Positions 1-5,422 of a stretch of DNA of 11,355 nucleotides are shown piece after piece. The number at the start of each line of letters is the position of its first letter. Positions within the stretch are counted from its first letter, which is position 1. The notes under the pieces are model-generated. The model was not told the origin of the DNA. It was given only the letters and a program-made list of their open reading frames with translations, and did no database searches. This DNA is from CAYOBW01 sp964402115. Lineage in GTDB: Bacteria; Verrucomicrobiota; Kiritimatiellia; UBA8416; CAYOBW01. The DNA lies in NCBI GenBank assembly GCA_964402115.1, contig CAYOBW010000228.1, positions 1-11,355 of the forward strand. The letters run 5' to 3'. The position numbers and the translations under genes were made by a program.

Positions 1-444
1 GCGGACCTCCTTTGGAGCGGCGGCCAGTACGACGGCAACGGGACGGGGGGGCACCCCGCGGCCGACCCGGGGGCGTACACCATCTTCCAGTCGCCGACCT
101 GGCATCCCGGCCGCGGCAGCGGCGACGGGGGCTCCGGCGGCATCGACCGCTACGCCATCGCCGGCTGCGTGGTGCAGTGGGACGGGTTCTACGACATCCT
201 CGGCGCCGTGGCGCGGCGAACCGGCAGCACCATCGACATCGAGGTCTACGTCAACAACGCGCTGGCGTTCGGCTACGACGGGACGGTCTCCGAGACGTTC
301 CACAAGCGTCTGGGCAAGCTCGCGCACGGCGACACGGTTTACGTCGCCGTGGGACCGAACGGCTATGACGGGGCCGACGGCACCCACGCGGACTTCACGC
401 TGCTGCGCGTACCCGGCCAGGGCACGGTGTTCGTGCTCAAGTGA
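1..444 (+). CDS. C-terminal part of a probable secreted beta-sandwich protein (5' truncated)
   Basis: The frame is open from the first base of the window and ends at TGA 442-444, giving 147 residues of a protein whose N-terminus lies outside. The sequence is rich in Gly, Asp, Tyr and Trp, with alternating hydrophobic strands. The stretch around residues 50-135 (VVQWDGFYDI, then STIDIEVYVN, then GDTVYVAVGPNGYDGADGTH, then ADFTLL) resembles the jelly-roll modules found at the ends of large secreted proteins in Planctomycetes and Verrucomicrobia. There is no catalytic motif, membrane segment or sorting signal in the visible part. An internal ATG at 169 is in the same frame, but the coding signal clearly runs through it from upstream, so it is not taken as the start. 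The gene converges with the coiled-coil gene, 25 bp apart, with no obvious terminator between them. Function unknown; a role in carbohydrate or surface binding is only inference. Confidence 0.75.
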   Translation, partial: ADLLWSGGQYDGNGTGGHPAADPGAYTIFQSPTWHPGRGSGDGGSGGIDRYAIAGCVVQWDGFYDILGAVARRTGSTIDIEVYVNNALAFGYDGTVSETFHKRLGKLAHGDTVYVAVGPNGYDGADGTHADFTLLRVPGQGTVFVLK

Positions 445-469
445 CCGCGCCGGTCTCCGTGCCGTCCGA

Positions 470-1309
470 TTAGCGGTCGCGTTCCTTGAGTTCCTGGACC
501 TGGCGTTTCAGGTTCTGCACTTCCATCCGGAGTTCGCGGACGCCGCCGGTCAGTTCTTCGACGTGCCGTTGCAGCGCCTCGGCAGGAACAGCCTCGCGGC
601 GCCGCTCATCCCGTGCGCCTTCGCCGCCGGCAAGCCGGCGTTCCAGCTGTTCGGCATCCTGCAGCACCCGACGGGCGGCGTCTTCCATCCCGGCCGCGGC
701 CAGGTTTTCCGCCGCCGCCCGCAGGTGGCGCAGCCGGCGCTCGAGTTCCGCGCGGTCGCCTTCCGGCGGGCCTTCGCGTCGGTCTCCCCCGCCCTTGTCA
801 ACACGCGCCCTGATCTCCCGCATGGCGTTCTCGATCTTGCGGCGTTCGGCTTCCGCTTCTGGGCCTTCCTTCTCGCGCAATTCCTGCAGCCGCCGTTCCA
901 GCCGTTCCAGCTCCTGCCCCGCCAGGTTGCGCTTCAGCTCCACCTCGTTTCCGCCTTTACGTGCCACGTCGCGTTCGCCCCGTTCAGCCCTGATGCGTTC
1001 CAGCTTCTCCGCGACTCCGCGCGCCTCGCGTTCCACTTCCTCCGCCGCAGCGCCTTTGCCCTCCGCCGCCAGCGCTTGGATCTTATGCTTGAGTTCCTTC
1101 AAGTGCAGCTCCAAGGCCTCCACGTCACCCTTCGGCTTTTCGCGCTCGCCCAGCTCCACCCGCTTCTCCCCTTCCTTCCTGACCTTCCCGCCCTCGCCTG
1201 CGCGGTCTTGGGCCACCGCCCCGGTAAAGGGCACGCAGAACAGCCCCAGCAGCAGTGACAAGGCCCCGGCTTGCGCCAAGCGGCCCATGAACCGTTCGTT
1301 CGTGATCAT
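470..1309 (-). CDS. Exported Glu/Arg-rich coiled-coil protein, function unknown
   Basis: Encodes 279 residues. The start is well supported: the minus strand carries GGAGG (plus 1316-1320) six bases before the ATG. Residues 1-33 form a signal peptide with a hydrophobic core (GALSLLLGLF) and a probable cleavage site after AVA (31-33), so the protein should be periplasmic. The rest is almost entirely charged helix. Two stretches, about 67-105 and 188-226, look like copies of one helical hairpin (LKH...LAAEG...AAAEEV...A...L against LRH...LAAAG...AARRV...A...L). They are separated by a long helix at 122-170 and a Gly/Pro-rich linker at 172-184. The last 30 residues (about 250-279) form a further heptad-type coiled coil. 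The mature part has no Cys and no enzyme motif. Similar proteins are common in Planctomycetes and Verrucomicrobia but uncharacterised; a scaffold or cell-envelope role is a guess. Confidence 0.85.
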   Translation of the reverse strand: MITNERFMGRLAQAGALSLLLGLFCVPFTGAVAQDRAGEGGKVRKEGEKRVELGEREKPKGDVEALELHLKELKHKIQALAAEGKGAAAEEVEREARGVAEKLERIRAERGERDVARKGGNEVELKRNLAGQELERLERRLQELREKEGPEAEAERRKIENAMREIRARVDKGGGDRREGPPEGDRAELERRLRHLRAAAENLAAAGMEDAARRVLQDAEQLERRLAGGEGARDERRREAVPAEALQRHVEELTGGVRELRMEVQNLKRQVQELKERDR

Positions 1310-1333
1310 CTGGATCCTCCGTTGGATGTGTGG

Positions 1334-1402
1334 TGTACCGTCCTGTACCGGCGCCAGGCAGGCCGTCTGCTCCCCTCGTTTAGCCTACGACTGTAAGACA
1401 GT
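1334..1402. promoter_or_regulatory. Possible operator elements upstream of the coiled-coil gene
   Basis: Two direct copies of TGTACCG lie exactly 10 bp apart (1334-1340 and 1344-1350), about one helical turn, 25-41 bp upstream of the coiled-coil start codon. Farther upstream is a small palindrome ACTGT-AAG-ACAGT at 1390-1402. No good -35/-10 pair could be picked out. These are only candidate protein-binding sites. Confidence 0.25.
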
Positions 1403-1445
1403 TGATCCTGCACGTGTAAGAATGCAATCCTTTTCTTCTGTTTTG

Positions 1446-1460
1446 TGATTTGTTACTCCT
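1446..1460 (-). repeat. 15-bp duplicate of the ATPase gene leader (copy 1)
   Basis: On the minus strand this reads AGGAGTAACAAATCA, identical to the 15 bases just before the ATG of the DUF4143 ATPase gene (3408-3422). No ATG follows it here. Its first three bases overlap the end of the 55-bp repeat copy 1, so two repeats abut at this point. Confidence 0.6.
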
Positions 1461-1512
1461 TGGCTGGGCCTGTGACTTCCGACAGGGACGTCCATAGGAC
1501 AGAGGTTGGCTC
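1458..1512 (+). repeat. 55-bp perfect direct repeat, copy 1
   Basis: Identical over 55 bases to 3670-3724, with mismatches at the next base on either side. The element starts CCTTGGCTGGGCC and ends ACAGAGGTTGGCTC. Within it are a potential hairpin CCTGT-8-ACAGG, the 8-bp palindrome GGACGTCC, a short stem GTCC-ATA-GGAC, and TTGGCT near both ends. It ends 15 bases before the start codon of the 162-residue gene, so that gene's leader and promoter must lie largely in or upstream of the repeat. Confidence 0.95.
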
Positions 1513-1527
1513 AAGAGCGAGCCGGAT

Positions 1528-2016
1528 ATGTGGCCATTCAAGAGAAAGCAGGCAGCGTGGGACGGACCGACCGCTGAGGCGCTCGCCGCCATTGTCGGCG
1601 ACTACTTGATAGCCATTCCTGAGCAGGGAGGTTGGGAGGACGAGGCAGTGCTTGAGAACTTGACCGCCCGTGGGCATGATCCGCAGGCAGCATGGGCAAT
1701 CGTGGGTCTCGTCCCCATCTTCGTCGGACGTCACATGATGCGAGACTTCGGGCCGCAGTTCTCGGACAAGCTCGACATCTTCGCAGCCGGTCGCGTCGTA
1801 GAGTCACACGCCCTATCGACATATCCACCATACGTGGCCATATGTTCGCGAGCCTCGCAAATTCTCCGGCACGTCAACAGCAAGGCTCTCGCCCTGCACG
1901 GGGCAGAGGTTCATGCAGTGAATGCGGCCCTGAAGAGCGGCTCGCGTCCAAGGGATTTGCGGACAACGCCTGTTCTACTGTTGAGAAGGGAGAGCCACCA
2001 TGCTGCCGGAAAGTAG
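1528..2016 (+). CDS. Hypothetical protein (162 aa), cytosolic
   Basis: Not recognised. The 162-residue product begins MWPFKRKQ and has no signal peptide or clear membrane span. One moderately hydrophobic helix lies at about 55-66 (AAWAIVGLVPIFVG). The middle is a normal mix of helical residues (about 14-130); the last 25 residues are basic (SGSRPRDLRTTP, then LLRRES). The start is the only sensible one, but its ribosome site is weak (GAGCGAGCC before GGATATG). It lies just after the 55-bp repeat, and codon use is less GC-biased at third positions than in the TRAP genes. It converges with the ATPase gene, 71 bp between the stop codons. It probably is a real gene because no competing frame over this stretch looks protein-like, but this is moderate support. 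A frameshift near the C-terminus, after about residue 134, cannot be excluded. No function is proposed. Confidence 0.55.
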   Translation: MWPFKRKQAAWDGPTAEALAAIVGDYLIAIPEQGGWEDEAVLENLTARGHDPQAAWAIVGLVPIFVGRHMMRDFGPQFSDKLDIFAAGRVVESHALSTYPPYVAICSRASQILRHVNSKALALHGAEVHAVNAALKSGSRPRDLRTTPVLLLRRESHHAAGK

Positions 2017-2087
2017 CTCAGCCTGCGGGCCTCGCACCTTCAGCCGGGGAGAATAATGAAACGTGGATGCCTGATTGCCGTTCAAGG

Positions 2088-3407
2088 TCACTGAGCGCCG
2101 GATCGAGCGAGACGGCGCACGGCATACAAGGGGATGACCTGTACCCGGCCGTAAACCCCGAAGTTCTCCAGCGACACCCTGAAGCCTCTTGTGAGTTTCC
2201 GCTCGTCCATGAAGACGAACATGCTCTGCATCTGCCCCTTGGTGCCGGCCTTCACTTCCACCGGTACGATGTCCGCCCCCTGCTGAACGACGTAGTCCAC
2301 CTCGGCGTTGCTACCCCTTGCTTCGCGGTGCCAGTAGTACAGGGCCGGCTTCACGTGCGACGGATGGTTCGCGACCAGTTCCAGCCCAGTGAAAACCTCC
2401 GCCATGCTACCCTTGTTGACGAGTTCCAGGTCGCTGACCGTCAGGTGCGCCGGCACGTCCAGGCCGAGAAGACGCTGGTGGATGCCCGCATCGAACAGAA
2501 TCACTTTGAACTTCTTCTGGTCGATCTGGGCGCCCAGGGGAATGCCCCGGGCATGTGTGTGGACAACCCGGTAAGCCAGGCCGGCCTGCAGGAGCAACTG
2601 CAGCGCGTCCTTCAGAGTCTGGGCGGACGATGCGGAATCGACGCTGGCGTACTTGAACTTTCCGCCCGCCTGGAGCACGATCGAACGGAAGACCTCGGCG
2701 AGACGTCCCACGGGAGCGTGCTTCCTGTACTTCTTGAAGTCGTCCTCCAGCGTGGTAACCAGGTCGTCCAGGATCTTGAAGCAGGCCAGCAGATCGTGCT
2801 TCTCCGCATAGGCTTTCACGACCGCAGGCATGCCGCCCACGAGCAGATACGTCTTCAGATGGTCCACCGCCCGGCGATGGAAGGGTTCGTCCACGGGCCT
2901 TTGCGTGTCGGCCTTGGCGACGACCCCGAGCAGCGCATCCTCTCCCACTGCCGTCAGGTATTCCTCGAAAGAGAGGGGATACATGAACAGCGAGGAGAGC
3001 CTGCCCACCCCCAGGGACGGGATCTCGGCCAAAGCCAGCTCCAGCAGGGATCCCGCCCCCACCACGTGCAGGGCCGGCATCTTCTCGTGAAAGAAACGGA
3101 GCGAGCTCAGTGCTTCGGGACAGGCCTGCATTTCATCGAAGAACAGCAGGGTTTCGTTGGCAACGATCGGCGTCGAGAAGTAGGCGGCCAGTTTCTCGCA
3201 GAGGTGAACCGGGTTGAGGGAATCCCGGAAGAAGCCGCAGATGTTGCGATTCTCCTCGAAGTTGACCTCCAGGAAGTACTTGAAGGTCTTGCCCAATTCC
3301 CGGATCGAGTAGGTCTTCCCGACCTGCCTCGCCCCGCGCACGAGCAGCACCTTCCTGTCGGGTTCGTTCTTCCAGGCTAACAAACGGGCTTCGACGTTCC
3401 TCTTCAT
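2088..3407 (-). CDS. AAA ATPase with C-terminal DUF4143 domain
   Basis: Encodes 439 residues. Domain order: an N-terminal P-loop ATPase (AAA_14 type, about 18-160), then a winged-helix-like middle and a C-terminal DUF4143 region (about 200-400). Visible motifs are Walker A GARQVGKT (25-32), Walker B LLFFDEMQ (87-94), a sensor-like GAGSLLEL (117-124), and a C-terminal EVDYV (369-373) followed by VPVEVKAG (381-388). The last pair resembles the E-x-D ... E-x-K core of PD-(D/E)XK nuclease-like folds, usual for this family. Length is typical and nothing is missing. The start is set by AGGAG (plus 3418-3422) ten bases before ATG. The family is very widespread in bacteria and archaea, often in many copies per genome and near mobile DNA, but its role is not established. 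It is the main gene of the repeat-bracketed island; its base composition is clearly less GC-rich than the flanking genes. Confidence 0.93.
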   Translation of the reverse strand: MKRNVEARLLAWKNEPDRKVLLVRGARQVGKTYSIRELGKTFKYFLEVNFEENRNICGFFRDSLNPVHLCEKLAAYFSTPIVANETLLFFDEMQACPEALSSLRFFHEKMPALHVVGAGSLLELALAEIPSLGVGRLSSLFMYPLSFEEYLTAVGEDALLGVVAKADTQRPVDEPFHRRAVDHLKTYLLVGGMPAVVKAYAEKHDLLACFKILDDLVTTLEDDFKKYRKHAPVGRLAEVFRSIVLQAGGKFKYASVDSASSAQTLKDALQLLLQAGLAYRVVHTHARGIPLGAQIDQKKFKVILFDAGIHQRLLGLDVPAHLTVSDLELVNKGSMAEVFTGLELVANHPSHVKPALYYWHREARGSNAEVDYVVQQGADIVPVEVKAGTKGQMQSMFVFMDERKLTRGFRVSLENFGVYGRVQVIPLYAVRRLARSGAQ

Positions 3408-3422
3408 TGATTTGTTACTCCT
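3408..3422 (-). repeat. 15-bp ATPase leader with ribosome binding site (copy 2)
   Basis: On the minus strand AGGAGTAACAAATCA runs straight into the ATG of the ATPase gene and contains its AGGAG ribosome site. The same 15 bases recur at 1446-1460 without a start codon. Confidence 0.65.
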
Positions 3423-3490
3423 GAAAACGCCGTTCTCGTATTAAAGTCAATCCAATAGAGACTCTAATTCATAGAAAAGTCAAGCCAATC
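3423..3490 (-). promoter_or_regulatory. Probable promoter/operator region of the ATPase gene
   Basis: This is the most AT-rich stretch of the window. Two near-identical 14-mers, AAAGTCAATCCAAT (3443-3456) and AAAGTCAAGCCAAT (3476-3489), lie 33 bp apart, about three helical turns. Between them is a perfect palindrome TAGAG-A-CTCTA (3456-3466). On the minus strand TTTAAT (plus 3440-3445) is a fair -10 match 33 bp before the start codon, but no matching -35 is seen. The paired sites plus palindrome suggest a regulator binding here; this is inference. Confidence 0.45.
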
Positions 3491-3607
3491 ATGGATAAGC
3501 ATGCAACCCCGCTCCCGGCGTACCTGTCGAAACAGGAGCTTGACGAAGCGCCATGCGATTTCGACCCCGACGACGGTGTCGCACTTGAGCGTTGCGCGTT
3601 CGTTTAG
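3491..3607 (+). CDS. Possible small ORF or gene remnant (38 aa)
   Basis: ATG at 3491 opens a 38-codon frame ending TAG 3605-3607. The product begins MDKHATPLPAYLSKQELDEA and continues acidic (CDFDPDDG) to a hydrophobic end. The composition is more protein-like than a random GC-rich frame. Against it: no ribosome site is visible, the length is short, and a basic minus-strand frame also runs through. It could be a small protein, the stump of a gene broken by the rearrangement that left the 55-bp repeats, or chance. Not recognised. Confidence 0.2.
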   Translation: MDKHATPLPAYLSKQELDEAPCDFDPDDGVALERCAFV

Positions 3608-3669
3608 CCTTGAGACTCCACCCCTGAAGTCCTACTTCCCGCCTCGGTAGACGCCCCGGCCGTTCCTGC

Positions 3670-3724
3670 CCTTGGCTGGGCCTGTGACTTCCGACAGGGA
3701 CGTCCATAGGACAGAGGTTGGCTC
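3670..3724 (+). repeat. 55-bp perfect direct repeat, copy 2
   Basis: Identical to 1458-1512 and in the same orientation, 2212 bp away. The two copies bracket the low-GC island with the 162-residue gene and the ATPase. This copy lies 133 bp before the start of the TRAP operon. No third copy was seen in the window. Confidence 0.95.
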
Positions 3725-3857
3725 GTGTCGCCTCCTGCTTGCGTTTGTCACGCCATTTTGGCATCGTCTGAACCCGGATGGTGCTTAGGCAGGCCGGTCT
3801 CAACGGGCGTGTGTCCGCACCGGCTGGAAAGCGCTGGCTTGTCGGGGGTGGGCGATT

Positions 3858-4907
3858 ATGAGAACAAACCATTTGCTGGGCGTGTTGGCAGCCACGGTGA
3901 TCGCGGCGGGTTGCGGAAAGCAAGACCAGGGTAAGAGCAAGGCCGAAGCCCCGCAGGCGGCCGTCAAGCTGACGTACAGCGTGTTCTTCCCGCCGACCCA
4001 CGTGCAGGCCAAGCTGGCGACAGCCTGGGCCGAGGAGGTCAAGCAGCGCACGGGCGGACGGGTGGAAGTCACGGTGTTTCCCGGCGGGGCGCTGACCAAG
4101 GCCGACCAGTGCTACCAGGGCGTGGTCGACGGTGTCTCGGACATCGGCATGAGCGCCTTCGCCTACACGCGCGGGCGTTTTCCGCTGGTCGAGGCGCTGG
4201 ACCTGCCGCTGGGCTATCCGGACGGGCTGTCGGCCACGCGCATCGCGAACGCGCTGGTGGCCAAGTACAAGCCGGACGAGCTGAAGGATGTGCAGGTGCT
4301 TTACGTTCACGCCCACGGGCCGGGCATCCTGGCCTCGAAGAAGGCGGTCGCCTCCCTGGCGGACCTGAAGGGCCTGAAGGTGCGCGCCACCGGTTTCTGC
4401 ACGAAGATCGTGGAGAGCCTGGGCGGTTCGCCGGTCAGCATGCCGCAGGGCGAGACCTACGAAGCGCTGCAGAAGGGCGTGGTCGACGCGACCTTCTGTC
4501 CGATCGAGACCCTCAAGGGGTGGAAGCAGGGCGAAGTGATCAGCCATGTCACCGAGTCGCAGTGCATCGGCTACACGACGGCGTTCTTCGTCGTGATGAA
4601 CAAGGAGAAGTGGGCCGCTCTGCCCGCCGATGTCCGGCAGGCGCTCGAAGCCGTCAACGCCGAGTGGGTCGTCAAACACGGCCAGGCATGGAACGACGCG
4701 GACCAGGAAGGCCGCGCGTACGTGGCGGAGCTGAAGCGCGAGATCGTGCCCCTGCCCGAGGCGGAGCAGGCGGTCTGGGTGCAGCGGGTCGCCCCGCTGC
4801 TGGATGAGTACGTGACGCGCGCGGCGGAGAAGAAGCTGCCCGGCGACGCCTTTGCGAAAGAGCTGAAGGCGCTGGTCGCCGAAGCCCGCGCGGCGCAAGC
4901 GAAGTGA
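3858..4907 (+). CDS. dctP: TRAP transporter solute-binding protein, lipoprotein type (DctP family)
   Basis: Encodes 349 residues, the usual length. It is the extracytoplasmic receptor of a tripartite ATP-independent periplasmic transporter, which captures the ligand and delivers it to the DctQM membrane unit. Residues 1-18 form a signal sequence ending AAGC, with Cys19 as the probable lipidated residue, so it should be membrane-anchored; most Gram-negative TRAP receptors are soluble instead. The core starts near 37 (KLTYSVFFPPTH). It includes the family hallmark LKGLKVRATG (170-179), whose Arg176 is at the position that usually pairs with a ligand carboxylate. This is followed by LGGSPVSMPQGETYEALQKG (188-207) and VDATFCPIETLKGWK (209-223). 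The substrate is probably a carboxylate, but the specific compound cannot be read from the sequence. A G-rich site (GGGGGTGGG, 3844-3852) precedes the ATG. The stop overlaps the next start. Confidence 0.95.
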   Translation: MRTNHLLGVLAATVIAAGCGKQDQGKSKAEAPQAAVKLTYSVFFPPTHVQAKLATAWAEEVKQRTGGRVEVTVFPGGALTKADQCYQGVVDGVSDIGMSAFAYTRGRFPLVEALDLPLGYPDGLSATRIANALVAKYKPDELKDVQVLYVHAHGPGILASKKAVASLADLKGLKVRATGFCTKIVESLGGSPVSMPQGETYEALQKGVVDATFCPIETLKGWKQGEVISHVTESQCIGYTTAFFVVMNKEKWAALPADVRQALEAVNAEWVVKHGQAWNDADQEGRAYVAELKREIVPLPEAEQAVWVQRVAPLLDEYVTRAAEKKLPGDAFAKELKALVAEARAAQAK

Positions 4908-5422
4908 CGATTATGCCCGCGAAAGCCCCGATCCCCCTCGGCCCCTTCTGGCGGGGGGTGGTTGTCCTGGTCTACGTGCTGACCTGCGTATCGTGCGCCG
5001 GGCTGATCGGCATGATTCTCATCACGTGCCTGGACGTGACGCTGCGGACCTGCGGACATCCCGTGAAGGGCGCCTACGACGTGGTGCGCATCTGCGGCGC
5101 GGTGACCATCGCCTGCGCGCTGCCGCTGACGACCGCGCTGAAGGGGCATGTGGCGGTCGAGTACTTCTTCCAGAAGCTCAACCACACTGGCCGGCTGATC
5201 GTGGATTCGCTGATGCGCCTGATCACGATTGCCGTGTTTCTCCTCGCCGCCTACGAGTGCGTCGGCTACGGCCAGCGTTTCCTGCGCAACGGCGAGGTGA
5301 CCGGCACGATCGAGCTGCCCGTCTTCTGGGTGCCGTGGGTCATGGCGGCAGCCTTCGCTGTCACAGCGGTTGTGGTGGTGTTCCACCTGGTCTACCCGGG
5401 CCGGGAGATGCTCAAGCCATGA
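4904..5422 (+). CDS. dctQ: TRAP transporter small permease subunit (DctQ family)
   Basis: Encodes 172 residues. It is the four-helix inner-membrane subunit that partners the large permease in ligand import. Predicted helices are at about 17-42, 57-78, 98-122 and 138-164. Family features are visible: the Arg/Gly loop RTCGHPVKGAYDVVR (48-62), KGHVAVEYF (80-88) between helices 2 and 3, and GTIELPVFWVPWV (134-146) leading into helix 4. The chosen start is GTG at 4904, overlapping the dctP stop (GTGA), which fits translational coupling. ATG at 4913, three codons later, is equally possible, and neither has a strong ribosome site. Its stop overlaps the dctM start (ATGA). Membership is clear from size, helices and position. 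Confidence 0.92.
   Translation: MTIMPAKAPIPLGPFWRGVVVLVYVLTCVSCAGLIGMILITCLDVTLRTCGHPVKGAYDVVRICGAVTIACALPLTTALKGHVAVEYFFQKLNHTGRLIVDSLMRLITIAVFLLAAYECVGYGQRFLRNGEVTGTIELPVFWVPWVMAAAFAVTAVVVVFHLVYPGREMLKP

Larger units (their letters stand above)
3423..3857. other. Intergenic region between ATPase and TRAP operon
   Basis: About 435 bp without a well-supported gene. From the ATPase side it holds the AT-rich regulatory stretch (to 3490), a possible 38-codon reading frame (3491-3607), then GC-rich sequence with no recognised feature (3608-3669), the second 55-bp repeat (3670-3724), and the leader of the TRAP operon (3725-3857). The last contains a short palindrome GCCA-TTT-TGGC at 3752-3762 and a purine-rich ribosome site just before 3858. 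No convincing -35/-10 pair for the TRAP operon was found. Confidence 0.6.

Noticed and set aside
365..1448. Plus-strand open frames of about 300 codons opposite the coiled-coil gene
   Set aside because: Their products are Ser/Arg- or Phe/Leu-rich artefacts of the Glu/Arg-rich minus-strand gene, which has a signal peptide and a good ribosome site.
1692..3380. A 562-codon plus frame opposite the ATPase gene
   Set aside because: The minus strand encodes an intact AAA/DUF4143 protein with Walker motifs and a ribosome site. The plus frame has no recognisable domains and overlaps the 162-residue gene.
1376..3610. TCGTTTAGCCT shared by 1376-1386 and 3600-3610
   Set aside because: An 11-bp match is expected several times by chance in a window of this size, and its spacing to the 55-bp repeats differs by 12 bp between the two sides.
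1458..3724. Integron cassette with attC sites, or an insertion sequence
   Set aside because: The 55-bp repeats lack attC core ends, there is no integrase or transposase, and the repeats are direct rather than inverted, so neither label can be supported.
3489..3764. Minus-strand frame of 91 codons from ATG 3764 through repeat copy 2
   Set aside because: It is not opposite a known gene in its first part, so I considered it, but it is very Arg-rich, lacks a ribosome site and shows no domain. Both repeat copies are also open in a second minus frame (EPTSVLWTSLSEVTGPAK), which shows how permissive the element is rather than that it codes.
4993..5418. N-terminal extension of dctM
   Set aside because: The frame is open upstream, but this part overlaps dctQ out of frame and is Arg-rich and hydrophilic. 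ATG 5419 gives the family's normal N-terminus and an ATGA overlap.
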